A program made the position numbers and the translations under genes. Positions 1 through 9,810 of a stretch of 64,000 nucleotides of DNA are shown here, one piece after another (positions within the stretch are counted from its first letter, which is position 1; each line of letters starts with the position of its first letter). Under the pieces are notes generated by a model. That model was not told the origin of the DNA, searched no databases, and saw only the letters and a program-made list of their open reading frames with translations. The stretch is from CAYGSN01 sp964352675 (GTDB lineage Bacteria; Pseudomonadota; Alphaproteobacteria; Micavibrionales; Micavibrionaceae): NCBI GenBank assembly GCA_964352675.1, contig CAYGSN010000003.1, positions 1-64,000 of the forward strand, given 5' to 3'.

Positions 1-417
1 TTCATCAATCACCCCCATGACCTTTTCGCTTTTTTTATCAACCACAAAAAGCGGCGCACCCCTTTCCACCAGAGCGCTTACACCTTCCCAGATCGCACTT
101 TCCGGGCGCACAACATTCATCTTGCGCTCCATGATCTCAGAAATTTTTACAGGCTCGATTTTTTTAAGGCGCTTCGCCAGGCCCGGCGCAGCGGTCATAT
201 TCATGCTCATTTGCAGACCATCTGTCATTGTGACAGAAACCGGAAGGATATTTTTCAAGAGAACCCGCAGGGAAAAGTAACCCAACGTCTTTTCGTTTTC
301 ATCAAGGACCACGGCCACCGGCACTTTTTTCTTTTTCATCGCCTTCAACACATCCTCAACCGAATCTTCGGCCGAGACGGTTATAAATTTATCGCAGATC
401 ACCGCATGACAGGGCAT
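1..417 (-). CDS. CBS-domain protein, partial (runs off the window)
   Basis: An open frame on the minus strand starts with ATG at 417 (MPCHAVICDKFITVSAEDSV) and has no stop before base 1, giving 139 visible residues. The first 60 residues read as one CBS motif (VSAEDSVEDVLKAMKKKKV, then VAVVLDENEKTLGYFSL), and residues from about 105 begin a second (SEIMERKMNVVRPESAIWEGVSALVERGA). Paired CBS motifs form a Bateman module that usually binds adenine nucleotides. Whether an effector domain follows lies outside the window. The gene is 84 bases downstream of the ABC exporter on the same strand. The family call is solid; the function is unknown. Confidence 0.75.
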   Translation of the reverse strand, partial: MPCHAVICDKFITVSAEDSVEDVLKAMKKKKVPVAVVLDENEKTLGYFSLRVLLKNILPVSVTMTDGLQMSMNMTAAPGLAKRLKKIEPVKISEIMERKMNVVRPESAIWEGVSALVERGAPLFVVDKKSEKVMGVIDE

Positions 418-501
418 AGAAACATCCTTTTGGTCTGTGGTTCAATGACAATATACTGCGCAATAAATGCAAAATTTGCAATCGCGAAGCAAGAGCCGGT
501 C

Positions 502-2277
502 TTATTCTTTGAGGCCAGTTTTATACATATGGGCATACAAGCCGCCTTTTTCCAGCAAGGTATCATGCGTTCCTTGCTCCACAATCCGGCCATGATCCAG
601 CATAATAATCTGATCTGCGCCACGCACGGTGGACAGGCGGTGAGCAATAACGATGGTTGTACGCCCCTTTTCCAGCTCCTCCAAAGCCTGCTGAATCAAG
701 CGTTCAGATTCATTATCCAGAGCGGATGTTGCCTCATCCAGCAGCAAAATAGGCGCATCGCGCAAAATGGCCCGTGCAATGGCAATGCGCTGTCGCTGAC
801 CTCCCGACAATTTCACACCGTCCTCGCCGACCTGAGTATTGTAGCCCTCCGGGAATCCGGTGATAAATTCATGCGCAGCAGCCGCCTGCGCTGCTGCCTC
901 AATTTCCTGTTGGGTGGCGCCAAAGCGGCCATAAGCAATGTTGGCGGCAATCGTATCATCGAAGATTGTGATATCCTGTGAGACCAGCGCGATGTGACCG
1001 CGCAAACTTTCGATAGTCAGTTCGCGGTTGGATTGTCCGTCAATGAGAACCTGACCTTCCTGAACGTCATAGAATCGTGGAATCAGATTCATGATGGTGC
1101 TCTTCCCCCCGCCGGACGGTCCCACCAGAGCCGTCACCTTCCCTGGCTTGGCAACAAAGGAAACCGTATCGAGAGCTTTGTCTTCAGCTCCGTCATAACG
1201 GAAAGACACATCTTTGAACGCAATTTCAGGCTTCACCACCTGAAGCGCGTGTGCGCCGGACAAATCATCAATTTGCGGGGTGATATCCAGCATATCCAAA
1301 ATACGCTCCCCGGCTCCCAAGCCGATTTGCAGCGCGTTATTCAACTTTGCCAGCTTCTTCATCGGCTCATAAGCCATGATGAAAGCCGCCAGAAATGCGC
1401 CCAGCTCCCCGGCAGTCATTGCGCCTTCACTGGTCTGATATCCGCCATAAATAATGATTCCGAACATCACCAGGCCGACCAGAACTTCATTCACAGGAGT
1501 GGACAGCGCCCCGGTACGGACCGCTTTCATATTCAGCTTTTTCACATTTTCAATAGCCCTGGCCGCGCGCTCATTCTCAAAATCCTGCATGCCATAGGCT
1601 TTGACCTGTCGGATTCCCTGAAAAATCTGGGACAGCCGGTCGGACAGCCCGGCCAAAGCGCCCTGCGTGTTGCCGGAAATGGTGCGCAGTTTTTTCCCCA
1701 GATAGGCGACAAACCATGCGGCAAACGGGAAAATTAGAAACGCGGAAAGCGCCAGCACCCAATCTTTTGAAAACATCACACCGACAAGGAAGATCAGGGT
1801 AATCAGGTTTTTGCCGATCCCGGTCATGCTGTCGGAGATGGCGACGCGCACAACCTGCACATCATTTATAACCCGTGAAATCAGCTGCCCTGATGGATTG
1901 GCATGAAAAAATGCCAGATCCAGCCGCATGAAGTGCGCAAATAAATCCTTCTGGATATCAGCAACTATAGATTGGCTAACCTTTGTCATTAACACGGTAT
2001 GAAGGTACGTTGATACGCCGCGGATAAGAAAGGTCATAAAAGCCAGGACCCCGACCGGAATTACTTTTGAGGAATTCTGGGCATTCAGAACATCATCAAG
2101 CACAGGTTCCATCAATAGCGCCACAGCCGCCGTCATGGCCGAAGCCACGATCATAAAGCCCAGCGCTGCAAGCAGTGTTTTTATGTAGGGATTCAAGTAC
2201 ATCCGCACCAATCTGCGCACCATGGTGGCAGTGGTTTTGTTCGGCAGTGCAGCAGGTAATATCATATCTCTAGGCAT
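502..2277 (-). CDS. msbA: ABC exporter, MsbA-type (fused membrane and ATPase domains)
   Basis: 591 residues from the ATG at 2277. An in-frame TTG at 2328 is possible but unlikely, and ATG 2223 is another option. The N-terminal half is a six-helix type-1 exporter membrane domain. The C-terminal half is a complete ATPase: Walker A GPSGGGKST near residue 390, signature LSGGQRQRIAIARA near 490, Walker B ILLLDEATSALD near 510, and the switch histidine in IVIAHRLST. Length and layout fit the lipid A flippase MsbA, which moves lipid A-core across the inner membrane. The sequence alone cannot exclude a related lipid or multidrug half-transporter. It is divergent from the patatin-like gene across a 74-base gap. 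Confidence 0.8.
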   Translation of the reverse strand: MPRDMILPAALPNKTTATMVRRLVRMYLNPYIKTLLAALGFMIVASAMTAAVALLMEPVLDDVLNAQNSSKVIPVGVLAFMTFLIRGVSTYLHTVLMTKVSQSIVADIQKDLFAHFMRLDLAFFHANPSGQLISRVINDVQVVRVAISDSMTGIGKNLITLIFLVGVMFSKDWVLALSAFLIFPFAAWFVAYLGKKLRTISGNTQGALAGLSDRLSQIFQGIRQVKAYGMQDFENERAARAIENVKKLNMKAVRTGALSTPVNEVLVGLVMFGIIIYGGYQTSEGAMTAGELGAFLAAFIMAYEPMKKLAKLNNALQIGLGAGERILDMLDITPQIDDLSGAHALQVVKPEIAFKDVSFRYDGAEDKALDTVSFVAKPGKVTALVGPSGGGKSTIMNLIPRFYDVQEGQVLIDGQSNRELTIESLRGHIALVSQDITIFDDTIAANIAYGRFGATQQEIEAAAQAAAAHEFITGFPEGYNTQVGEDGVKLSGGQRQRIAIARAILRDAPILLLDEATSALDNESERLIQQALEELEKGRTTIVIAHRLSTVRGADQIIMLDHGRIVEQGTHDTLLEKGGLYAHMYKTGLKE

Positions 2278-2285
2278 GTTAGACG

Positions 2286-2294
2286 TGTTATAAT
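2286..2294 (+). promoter_or_regulatory. Candidate extended -10 promoter for the patatin-like gene
   Basis: The string TGTTATAAT holds a perfect TATAAT (2289-2294) with a TG one base upstream, the extended -10 arrangement. No good -35 lies 16-18 bases upstream, which an extended -10 does not need. It sits in the gap between the two divergent genes, about 58 bases before the GTG start at 2352. Inferred from sequence only. Confidence 0.45.
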
Positions 2295-2351
2295 GAATAT
2301 AAGGGAAAGCGCAAGAAAAGGCTTTCAAAAAGTGACGGAAGAGAGCGTACT

Positions 2352-3362
2352 GTGGACGATAAATACAAAGACGAACTTAGTTTGGATGTTGATCTGAATG
2401 GGGAAAAATCAATCCCAGAAGAGCCCAAACACCCCCCCGGGATCGGCATAGCGCTCGGTGGCGGTATGGCGCGCGGCTTCTTCCATATCGGTGTTTTGAA
2501 GACGCTGGACAGACACGGCATCAAGCCCAGCATCGTTTCCGGCACATCGATCGGAGCCGTCGTCGGCGGGTGCTACCTGGCCGGAGCACTGGACCAGCTG
2601 GAGGAATGGGCGCTCTCGCTTAATCGACTGACGATTCTGTCTTATCTGGATTTCCGTGTACGCAGCGCAGGCCTGATCGGCGGGAACAAGCTGTCTTATA
2701 TTCTGGAAGATAATTTCGGAGATATGAAGATCGAGGATTTGCCGCACCCTCTCATTACCATCGCCGCTGATTTGCGCACAGGCCACGAGGTCTGGATTCG
2801 TAAAGGATCACTCGTGGAGGCTATGAAAGCCTCTTTCGCTCTGCCTGGTGTTTTTCCACCGGTGAAACGCAAGGACAGATTTTTGGTTGATGGCGCCCTG
2901 GTTAATCCGCTGCCCATTTCCGCCTGTCAGGCGATGGGGGCACGGATGACGATTGGTTCGGACCTTCATGCCGATATCATAGGTAAAGCGGCAAAGCCGG
3001 GCGAGCATTACCAAACCGTTTCCGGGTTTGATCCCTTTGATGAGAAAGATGTTTCCAAAGAAGACCAGGGCATATTCAGCTCCACCCTCACCAAACGCCT
3101 GTTCCGGCGGGAGGAGCATAACCCCAGCCTGTTTGGTGTAATGGTATCCTCTCTGGGCATTATGCAGGACCGTATGACACGTTCGCGTCTGGCGGGCGAT
3201 CCGCCGGATATTCACCTGAAAGCGCCTGTCGGCCATATTGGCCTGCTGGAATTTGAGAAAGCGAGCGAGCTGATTCAAATCGGGGAAGTCACGACAGAAA
3301 AAGCCCTCCCCGAAATTATGGACGCCATGAAGGTCTTCCTGCCGCCGCATACTAACGCTTAA
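2352..3362 (+). CDS. Patatin-like phospholipase (RssA/NTE family)
   Basis: 336 residues, GTG start preceded by a GGAAGAG ribosome site. The catalytic pattern of patatin lipases is complete: an oxyanion-hole glycine run ALGGGMARGFFHIGVL near residue 35, the nucleophile elbow GTSIGA near residue 65, and the catalytic aspartate in DGALVNPLP near residue 185. Such enzymes use a Ser-Asp dyad to hydrolyse acyl esters of membrane lipids. No signal peptide is visible, so it probably acts in the cytoplasm or on the inner membrane face. It lies back to back with the MsbA-type exporter, which suggests but does not prove a lipid-related role. Confidence 0.85.
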   Translation: MDDKYKDELSLDVDLNGEKSIPEEPKHPPGIGIALGGGMARGFFHIGVLKTLDRHGIKPSIVSGTSIGAVVGGCYLAGALDQLEEWALSLNRLTILSYLDFRVRSAGLIGGNKLSYILEDNFGDMKIEDLPHPLITIAADLRTGHEVWIRKGSLVEAMKASFALPGVFPPVKRKDRFLVDGALVNPLPISACQAMGARMTIGSDLHADIIGKAAKPGEHYQTVSGFDPFDEKDVSKEDQGIFSSTLTKRLFRREEHNPSLFGVMVSSLGIMQDRMTRSRLAGDPPDIHLKAPVGHIGLLEFEKASELIQIGEVTTEKALPEIMDAMKVFLPPHTNA

Positions 3363-3379
3363 GAATTAAAGAAGAATAC

Positions 3380-4324
3380 CTAAATACGCGCAGCGCGTTT
3401 CTTGTGCTTGCGATCAGGCAAAGCCTTGCCCCAATGCAAGCTGTCCACCAAGTATTTAGGCCGAACGTTGTTGTATTGCGTGGAGAGCATATTCAGAACC
3501 TTGTTGGTTTCCAAGGGTGTTGTGGCCGTGCGGAAAACCGCATTATGAAGACCGCTCTTTACCAGGCAGGTATCAATATCCACCAACTGGCCTCCCAGGA
3601 TGTCGTGCGCCATCGTATCGCCGATCATAATGGTCTGGCCGGGGTATATCTCTTTCTCCTGAAACATCCGGATACATTTTTGGAAGATTGGTTGGTGTGG
3701 CTTTCCGATGTAATGGATCACACCGCCGAAATCCTGATAACGGCGGGCGAGCGTTCCCGGCCCCATAATATTCAGTTTGCCCATCACACCCAGACTGTCA
3801 GGGTTGGCGCATAGCGCCTTGATCTGTCTGCGTACGGCTTCACGCAGAATCGGCTCGTAATCCTCCAGTGTTTTTTCTGGAGAATCCGCACCGCTGATAA
3901 CAAGAAAATCGGCCTTTTTAACATCATCAACAATTTCAACATCCAAACCATCGACAATCGTTGTATCGCCGCCACGGCTGATAATATAGACCTTCTTGCC
4001 CAGGTTTTGGAAAAACCCTTCATCCTGGTCGTGCATACCCTGCCAGGCCATTTCGCCGGAGGTCAGCAATACGTCATAGAGGCTGGGCCCTATTCCGATT
4101 TTCTTCAGCCGCTCTTTATTCGCCTCTGCACGCTTTCCGGAATTGGAGAGGATAATGATAAACTTTCCACGGCTTTTCAGCTCTTTCAGGCACTCAATAA
4201 CGCCTTCATAGGGCTTCTCGCCGTTATGAAGCACGCCCCATTGATCAATAATGAAGCCCATATAGCTGTCGGAAATATCCGATATGCCCTGGCAAAATTT
4301 GGTCTTGGTTAGAACATTGGTCAT
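3380..4324 (-). CDS. HAD-superfamily class IIA phosphatase (TIGR01459-like)
   Basis: 314 residues from the ATG at 4324 (the longer frame would use TTG). The HAD nucleophile motif appears near residue 27 as IDQWGVLHNG; the second motif is IILSNSGKRAE near residue 60; the last acidic motif is MIGDTMAHDILGG near residue 235. The cap between motifs II and III makes it a NagD-type IIA member. In many alphaproteobacteria this family is next to ribF, but not here. The substrate is unknown, probably a sugar or nucleotide phosphate. It converges with the patatin-like gene, with 17 bases between the stops. Confidence 0.8.
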   Translation of the reverse strand: MTNVLTKTKFCQGISDISDSYMGFIIDQWGVLHNGEKPYEGVIECLKELKSRGKFIIILSNSGKRAEANKERLKKIGIGPSLYDVLLTSGEMAWQGMHDQDEGFFQNLGKKVYIISRGGDTTIVDGLDVEIVDDVKKADFLVISGADSPEKTLEDYEPILREAVRRQIKALCANPDSLGVMGKLNIMGPGTLARRYQDFGGVIHYIGKPHQPIFQKCIRMFQEKEIYPGQTIMIGDTMAHDILGGQLVDIDTCLVKSGLHNAVFRTATTPLETNKVLNMLSTQYNNVRPKYLVDSLHWGKALPDRKHKKRAARI

Positions 4325-4359
4325 GGTGATAAAAGCCAATTCGAAAAGTAAAGGTTTTA

Positions 4360-4392
4360 AACGCTCTCCATTATTAAGCTTTTGAGAGCGTT
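4360..4392 (-). terminator. Stem-loop downstream of the coiled-coil gene
   Basis: AACGCTCTC (4360-4368) and GAGAGCGTT (4384-4392) form a perfect 9-bp stem with a 15-base loop. Read on the minus strand it begins 31 bases after the stop of the large coiled-coil gene and ends 36 bases before the HAD gene start. No strong U-run follows, so it may be a weak terminator or an mRNA 3' stabiliser. Confidence 0.5.
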
Positions 4393-4422
4393 AATCAATT
4401 CCCTTTTTTACCACGAAGAGTC

Positions 4423-7400
4423 TTAAGCAGCCTTTAACGCACCATCAGAGAGTTTTGAGTCTCGCCCGGCCACGCCACACAAGAACTCGTAAAGCTTGGC
4501 TACTTCGCTGGTTCCGATTGTGGAGCTGAGCAATGCGCCGTGATCGTTGCTCACGGCTTGCTCGTACATTTCCTCAAACTGGCGGATATAGCGCTGCACG
4601 TAACTGCGGAATTCCGTGTCCTTGGCAAACTTTGCTCGCGCCTTTTCCAAAGGCCAGTCTTTGGAGAGTTCCACCAGCTTGCGTGTAAAGGCGGAGATAT
4701 CGCCCCTCTGGAAAGCTTTCCAGGTTTTTTCCGAGACGTCCCCTTCCATGAGGCGGGAGACGTCCACAGACAGGTTGTGCAGGCTTTCTACCACAAATTT
4801 GGCAGAAGACATGAAGGCCTCGCGCTGAGTGCGGATTTCAGAATCCTGAATTTTCTTCGCAAAATGCGTTGCGTCCTGTGATGCCTTGAACAATGACTCC
4901 GATTGCTTGGAGAAACTCACCGCCGCATCTTTGGCCGACTCTAGAGCCGCACCGGAGACATGGAGCAAACGATCGGTTTCAGAAGATAACTTCTCTCTCG
5001 CGCTTGCGACCTTGATTGTCACGTCATTCGCTGCATCGCCGACCTGGTCCATTTTTGTGGTCAGGATAGAAACGGCCTTGCCAAGCTGCTCTGCGGACAA
5101 GACAGACGCATCGGCAATCGCAGAGGCTTGCGTTTTTAGCTCACGGCCATACGATTCAGATGTGCTGAGCGAGGCTTTCATCTGTTCGGCAACTTCCTTG
5201 GCACGGATTGCAAAGGTATCACCGGCTTTCTTAAGCTCAAACAAACTCTCCCCTGCGCGCTCCAGAAGCTCTTCGGCTTCTTTCTGAACGCGGGAGACGA
5301 GATCCTCGGTCTGCAGGACCGTATCGCTGGCGGCGCTATTAAGCAGGTTGGTTTCATAGCGCGCCTTTGTTCCCGCCTTGTCAAAGCTTTCCGTGGTTTT
5401 CTCGGCCTCAATCTGGACGCTTTCGGCCTGGCTGACGAACTCTTCCCCTGCGGTCTGAAGCTGCGTTACCGCCTGACCAACAGACGCTGTGAATTCATGG
5501 AATTGTTCATTGATAATTTTCTGAACAGACTCAACCTTCAGAATTGCCTGATCTGTCAGAAGGTGGATATCTGAAGACTGGTCCTCAAGCGTTGCGGAAA
5601 TTTCGCGCAACTTCTCGCTGGCCGATTGTGAGGCGCTTTCGATATCGTTCACGCGCTCACGCAGATAATCACTGGAGGAACGCAAAATCCCCGCCGCCTC
5701 ATCCGATCCCGATTTAAGATTGTTCAGGCGTTCGTCAAATACAATACCGATCTGGCGTAACCTCTCAAGATTACTGGTTGTCGAGGTTTCATAGTTTTGG
5801 CGCAACTCTTCGTAGCGTTCCTGCACCTCCACCGCCTGCTCAATCGCAGTGCCACAGATATTGGTTATACCGCTTGAGGTGGAATCCAAAGCTTCTTTAA
5901 CGCTGGAAACCGAAGAGGTTGCTTCTTCCGCGCGCTCACGGATCAGAGTAATTTTATCGCTGAGTGATCCGTCGAGATCCTTAAGCGTTGCGAAAGCGCC
6001 GGTCGTAAATTCATTGATTTCCTGACAACGCCCGGAAATTTCATCGCGCAGCGCAGACACATCGCTAACCGCCTCTTCAGAAATTTTATGCAGGCGGCCG
6101 GCCTGTTCATCCAGAAGCTCGCGCACCGATTCCAGTTGTTCCAGGGAATCTTTCACCTGACCGGACAGATTGTTTTTCTGGTGAGCCATTTGTTCATTGA
6201 TGGTACGGGCGTGCCCGGCAATTTGTCCGGACAAGGTTGAAATTTCCTGGGCCTGGCCACGCAGGATACTGCGGATATTTTCTGCGCTGGCGGTAGCTTT
6301 TTCACTGGCCTCGTTCAGATCTGTCACGCGGCGGCGCAGAACGCTCTCAATTTGCTCATGACGGCCATCGGCATCGGCCACCGCGGACTGGATGTCTTTC
6401 AACGGATTGGACAGGGCCTCACGCACGTCTTCCATACGTTCGCTCAAACTCGCAACGCTCAGATTGATCTTGGTGCCCTGCTCGTCCACAGCCTCGGAAA
6501 GCTCTTCAACATGCAGGCGGGCAGCGTCGGAGACACCCTCGATCTGCTCACGGCTTTTCTCCAGCAATGCGACAATGTCGCGGATATGTTCGATATTGCC
6601 TTCACCAGCGGCATTCAGCTCCTCAATATTCTCTTTGGTGGACTTGATCAACGCATCGGCCTGCTCACGGGCATTGGTGGTAGAGGTTTCCAAAGATTCT
6701 ACAGCACGGCGCACGGCTGAGCTGATAGATTCAGCGCCACTCACAGCGACAGACAGCGCCTCGCTCAACTTGTTGGCGGCATGAAGACCGACTTCTTCGA
6801 TGATATCGGCTTCCTTGGAAATACCCTTCACCACATCGTGCAGGGATTTGGTTTTATCATCGATACGGTCTTCCAGATCTTCGGTTTTGAGGATTACATC
6901 ATCAACAGTTTCGTGTAATTTTTCTACGCTGGAGGCAATCGCCCCGGCAATACGCTCGGACTGCTCGGCAACAGATTCTGCGCCACGATCCAAGGCCTCT
7001 TTGTGCGTCTTAATTGTATCAGCGGCATGGGTCATGGCCTCCACCGTACGATCTGTGACGCTCTCAAGGTTTTCAACCTGACTGCCAATCATCTCCGCCA
7101 GACGCTCACTCTCGCTAAACACGCTTTCAGACATTTCGGACAGCGCCTCGGTATGGCCTTCGAACTTGCTGCTTAAACCCTCAAGCCTGCCTGCAACCTC
7201 TTCAACCTTGGAGTTCAGGCTGTCATAGCTGCCCTCCAGATTACCCTGGATGCTCTTCGTACGTTCGTCCGCCTCATCGGCCGCAGAGAGAATCTTCTCC
7301 GCGCCCTTCTTCAGAGAAGATTCCATTTCACCGGCACGCTCCAGAATGGTCAACGTTGCCTGATCCCAAGCCTCTGCACCGGCTTGAGCCTTTTCATCGA

Positions 7401-8208
7401 TTTTGGAGGTTCTGTGTTCGATCTCCTCTGTGATATCAATAAGCTTGCCCGCTTTTTCATTCAAAGACTCTGCAAGGCGATCGATATGAAACTCGGCTTT
7501 TTTCGAAACCCCGGAGAAATCACGAACCTCAACACGCAGGCCCTGCCGCGCCCGTTGCAGGGACTTCAGGACCGCACGAGTTGCAGCAGAAACTTCGGCA
7601 GCCTGACGAACCAGATTTTCAACATCCTTGTTTATCTGTATGCCAGTTTCTTCAGACGGAAATAATAAGGATTGCAGCTCTTCCTTCAGAGCCGCGGCGT
7701 AGACATTCACATCGCTACGGCGGTTTAGAGAGGAAAAGAAAACCCAGAACAAGGCAGGTGGGGCCAACATCGCGGTAATGAACATTCCCAGATCCTGGGG
7801 CGTTGCTGAAACGCCACCGGATTTAAAAGCATAGGAAACACAGAAGGTCATCCAGGCCGCGGTGAAGATTGACCCGAAGACCTGAAGCGCCTGGACATAG
7901 GCCGGTGTTTTTGCCAATGGCACGCGCGGCGGCGCAAAAGAAAGCTTGAGTGTGGAGGATTCTTCGTGATCGTCCTCCATTATATCCGCAGCAGGAGGAG
8001 TGTCCTCATCCACCACCGCCTCATCAGGGAAAGAAGGCTGGATTTGTGACTGCGCCCGGAAAGCACGAATTTTAACATTTCCACCCAGGCCAGAAACCTT
8101 GTCACGAAGACCGGCTGTTTTTTCCGCGCGCAGGTTTTTGTCCAGCGTTGCCTCCGGCTCTTCTTTTTGTGATTTTGTTTGTTGTGGGGCTGCCAATTTG
8201 TCCGCCAT
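4423..8208 (-). CDS. Very large membrane-anchored coiled-coil protein
   Basis: 1261 residues from the ATG at 8208, chosen because AAGGAG lies ten bases upstream; the ATG at 8292 would follow directly on a strong hairpin. After about 90 charged residues come two close hydrophobic segments (around AWMTFCVSYAF and MFITAMLAPPALFWVFF). About 1000 residues of acidic, Ala/Glu/Ser-rich heptad sequence follow, then a short, less repetitive C-terminal domain (FRSYVQRYIRQFEEMYEQ, then TIGTSEVAKLYEFLCGVAG). It has no methyl-accepting or SMC ATPase motif. Two N-terminal helices plus a long cytoplasmic coiled coil resemble the layout of polar markers such as Caulobacter TipN, but I cannot show homology. 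Function unknown. Confidence 0.8.
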   Translation of the reverse strand: MADKLAAPQQTKSQKEEPEATLDKNLRAEKTAGLRDKVSGLGGNVKIRAFRAQSQIQPSFPDEAVVDEDTPPAADIMEDDHEESSTLKLSFAPPRVPLAKTPAYVQALQVFGSIFTAAWMTFCVSYAFKSGGVSATPQDLGMFITAMLAPPALFWVFFSSLNRRSDVNVYAAALKEELQSLLFPSEETGIQINKDVENLVRQAAEVSAATRAVLKSLQRARQGLRVEVRDFSGVSKKAEFHIDRLAESLNEKAGKLIDITEEIEHRTSKIDEKAQAGAEAWDQATLTILERAGEMESSLKKGAEKILSAADEADERTKSIQGNLEGSYDSLNSKVEEVAGRLEGLSSKFEGHTEALSEMSESVFSESERLAEMIGSQVENLESVTDRTVEAMTHAADTIKTHKEALDRGAESVAEQSERIAGAIASSVEKLHETVDDVILKTEDLEDRIDDKTKSLHDVVKGISKEADIIEEVGLHAANKLSEALSVAVSGAESISSAVRRAVESLETSTTNAREQADALIKSTKENIEELNAAGEGNIEHIRDIVALLEKSREQIEGVSDAARLHVEELSEAVDEQGTKINLSVASLSERMEDVREALSNPLKDIQSAVADADGRHEQIESVLRRRVTDLNEASEKATASAENIRSILRGQAQEISTLSGQIAGHARTINEQMAHQKNNLSGQVKDSLEQLESVRELLDEQAGRLHKISEEAVSDVSALRDEISGRCQEINEFTTGAFATLKDLDGSLSDKITLIRERAEEATSSVSSVKEALDSTSSGITNICGTAIEQAVEVQERYEELRQNYETSTTSNLERLRQIGIVFDERLNNLKSGSDEAAGILRSSSDYLRERVNDIESASQSASEKLREISATLEDQSSDIHLLTDQAILKVESVQKIINEQFHEFTASVGQAVTQLQTAGEEFVSQAESVQIEAEKTTESFDKAGTKARYETNLLNSAASDTVLQTEDLVSRVQKEAEELLERAGESLFELKKAGDTFAIRAKEVAEQMKASLSTSESYGRELKTQASAIADASVLSAEQLGKAVSILTTKMDQVGDAANDVTIKVASAREKLSSETDRLLHVSGAALESAKDAAVSFSKQSESLFKASQDATHFAKKIQDSEIRTQREAFMSSAKFVVESLHNLSVDVSRLMEGDVSEKTWKAFQRGDISAFTRKLVELSKDWPLEKARAKFAKDTEFRSYVQRYIRQFEEMYEQAVSNDHGALLSSTIGTSEVAKLYEFLCGVAGRDSKLSDGALKAA

Positions 8209-8293
8209 TGCAAAAGGACTCCTTCTTCCATGCTGCGTTTGAACAGGAATTACGTGCTGGTTTTGAACATGAGTAAGGATAGATAAAGCCATG

Positions 8294-8318
8294 CCAGCCC
8301 TTATACTTCAAGGGCTGG
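8294..8318 (-). terminator. Hairpin between the symporter and the coiled-coil gene
   Basis: CCAGCCCTT (8294-8302) pairs perfectly with AAGGGCTGG (8310-8318) around a 7-base loop. On the minus strand it follows the symporter stop by about 46 bases and ends one base before the upstream ATG (8292) of the coiled-coil frame. No U-run follows. It may be a terminator, a processing site or a 5'-leader structure, and it argues for the downstream start at 8208. Confidence 0.5.
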
Positions 8319-8364
8319 AACAACGTATCTAAAAGTTATTCACAGGTGGTTTTTGTTTTTCTTC

Positions 8365-9810
8365 TCAGCTTTTGGATTCGGCTTTCAGACGTGCGATATA
8401 CGCCTTTAGATCTGCCTTAATATCCGGCGCCACAAGATACAGGCCCAGAATATTCGGAATCCCCATCGACAAAATCATCGCGTCGGTAAAGGCGATCAGA
8501 TTGTCCAGCTGTACCGAGCTTCCAACCACGACACAAAGGCAGAAGAAAATCTTATACCCGTTCTCAACGGAGTCTTTTTGCCCGATCAGGAAGGTCAGAG
8601 CCTTCTGCCCCAGATAATACCAGGTAATCAGGGTCGAATAGGCAAACAGGAATACCGTAAGCGACAACACATACGGGAACCAGGAAATAGACTCGCCCAT
8701 CGCGCGCGAGGTCAACTCAACACCTTCCATGCTGTTATTGTCCAGATACGCCCCCGAAATGACAATCACCAATGCGGTGATATTACAGATGACGACCGTG
8801 TCGATAAAAGGACCTAGCAGACTGGCCATCCCTTGGGTTACCGGATCTTTTGCCCGCGCCGCCGCGTATACAATCGGCGCGGAGCCAAGGCCGGACTCAT
8901 TGGAGAATGCCGCGCGCTGGACGCCCACAAGCAACCCGCCGAGAAGACCGCCTATTCCGGCCTCCATGGAAAAGGCCGAGCTAAAAATCACACCAAAGGC
9001 GTGGCCTACCTGATCAAAATTCATACCAATCACAACCAAACCGGCCAGAAGATACGTAACCCCCATAATGGGAACAAGTCGCGCCGAGACAGATGCAATT
9101 GATTTAATACCGCCAATAATGACTACACCGGTTATGACCGCGAGGAACAGACCGAACATCCAACCTTTATCGGCTAGAAACCCTTCTGCCCCACCGGTTA
9201 CACTATAAGCCTGCTGGAACGCCTGGTTGGCCTGAAACATGTTACCGCCGCCGATAGAGCCGCAGATACAGCAAACTGCAAACACGATCGCCAGGACTTT
9301 TCCCAACCCGCCCAGACCTTTTTTCTTTAGGCCGTCGCGCAGGTAATACATCGGCCCGCCGGAAATTTTCTCCGGATGTTCGGCCGTGGGATGCAGGCGG
9401 TATTTGACGCCCAGGGTCACTTCAGCAAATTTGGTAGACATGCTGAGGAAGCCCATCACGGTCATCCAAAAGACCGCCCCCGGCCCGCCGACAGACACCG
9501 CCACGGCAACCCCGGCGATATTGCCCAGCCCGACCGTTCCGGACATGGAGGCCATCAGGGCCTGGAAACTGTTGATATTGCCGTCATCGTTTTTGTCGTC
9601 ATATTTACCGCGCACCACATTAATCGCGTGGCAGAAATACCGCACATTCACAAATCCAAGATATAGCGTGAAGAACACCGCCGCAGAGGCTAGCCAGACA
9701 AGCAGCAGCGTAATATCTTGCCCCGCAAACGGAACACTGTAAAAAATCACCGAAAAGATGGCATCGGAAACCGGCTGAAAAAACTGATCGATTTGCGTAT
9801 CAAGGCTCAT
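8365..9810 (-). CDS. Sodium:alanine/glycine symporter, AGCS family
   Basis: 481 residues from the ATG at 9810, which has GGGGGAA eight bases upstream. An in-frame ATG five codons earlier is less well placed. The frame is hydrophobic along its length, with the family hallmarks SMSGTVGLGNIAGVAVAVSV near residue 90, GGPGAVFWM, GGPMYYLRDGL near 150 and NESGLGSAPI near 305. Members of this family import alanine or glycine with sodium through roughly 10-11 membrane segments. It is a single gene with no obvious partner. Confidence 0.9.
   Translation of the reverse strand: MSLDTQIDQFFQPVSDAIFSVIFYSVPFAGQDITLLLVWLASAAVFFTLYLGFVNVRYFCHAINVVRGKYDDKNDDGNINSFQALMASMSGTVGLGNIAGVAVAVSVGGPGAVFWMTVMGFLSMSTKFAEVTLGVKYRLHPTAEHPEKISGGPMYYLRDGLKKKGLGGLGKVLAIVFAVCCICGSIGGGNMFQANQAFQQAYSVTGGAEGFLADKGWMFGLFLAVITGVVIIGGIKSIASVSARLVPIMGVTYLLAGLVVIGMNFDQVGHAFGVIFSSAFSMEAGIGGLLGGLLVGVQRAAFSNESGLGSAPIVYAAARAKDPVTQGMASLLGPFIDTVVICNITALVIVISGAYLDNNSMEGVELTSRAMGESISWFPYVLSLTVFLFAYSTLITWYYLGQKALTFLIGQKDSVENGYKIFFCLCVVVGSSVQLDNLIAFTDAMILSMGIPNILGLYLVAPDIKADLKAYIARLKAESKS

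Noticed and set aside
2278..2328. Extension of the MsbA-type protein to a TTG at 2328
   Set aside because: It would overlap the predicted promoter of the divergent gene and has no ribosome site; ATG 2277 fits the family start better.
8209..8292. N-terminal extension of the coiled-coil protein from the ATG at 8292
   Set aside because: A perfect hairpin ends one base before that ATG, while the ATG at 8208 has AAGGAG at a suitable distance.
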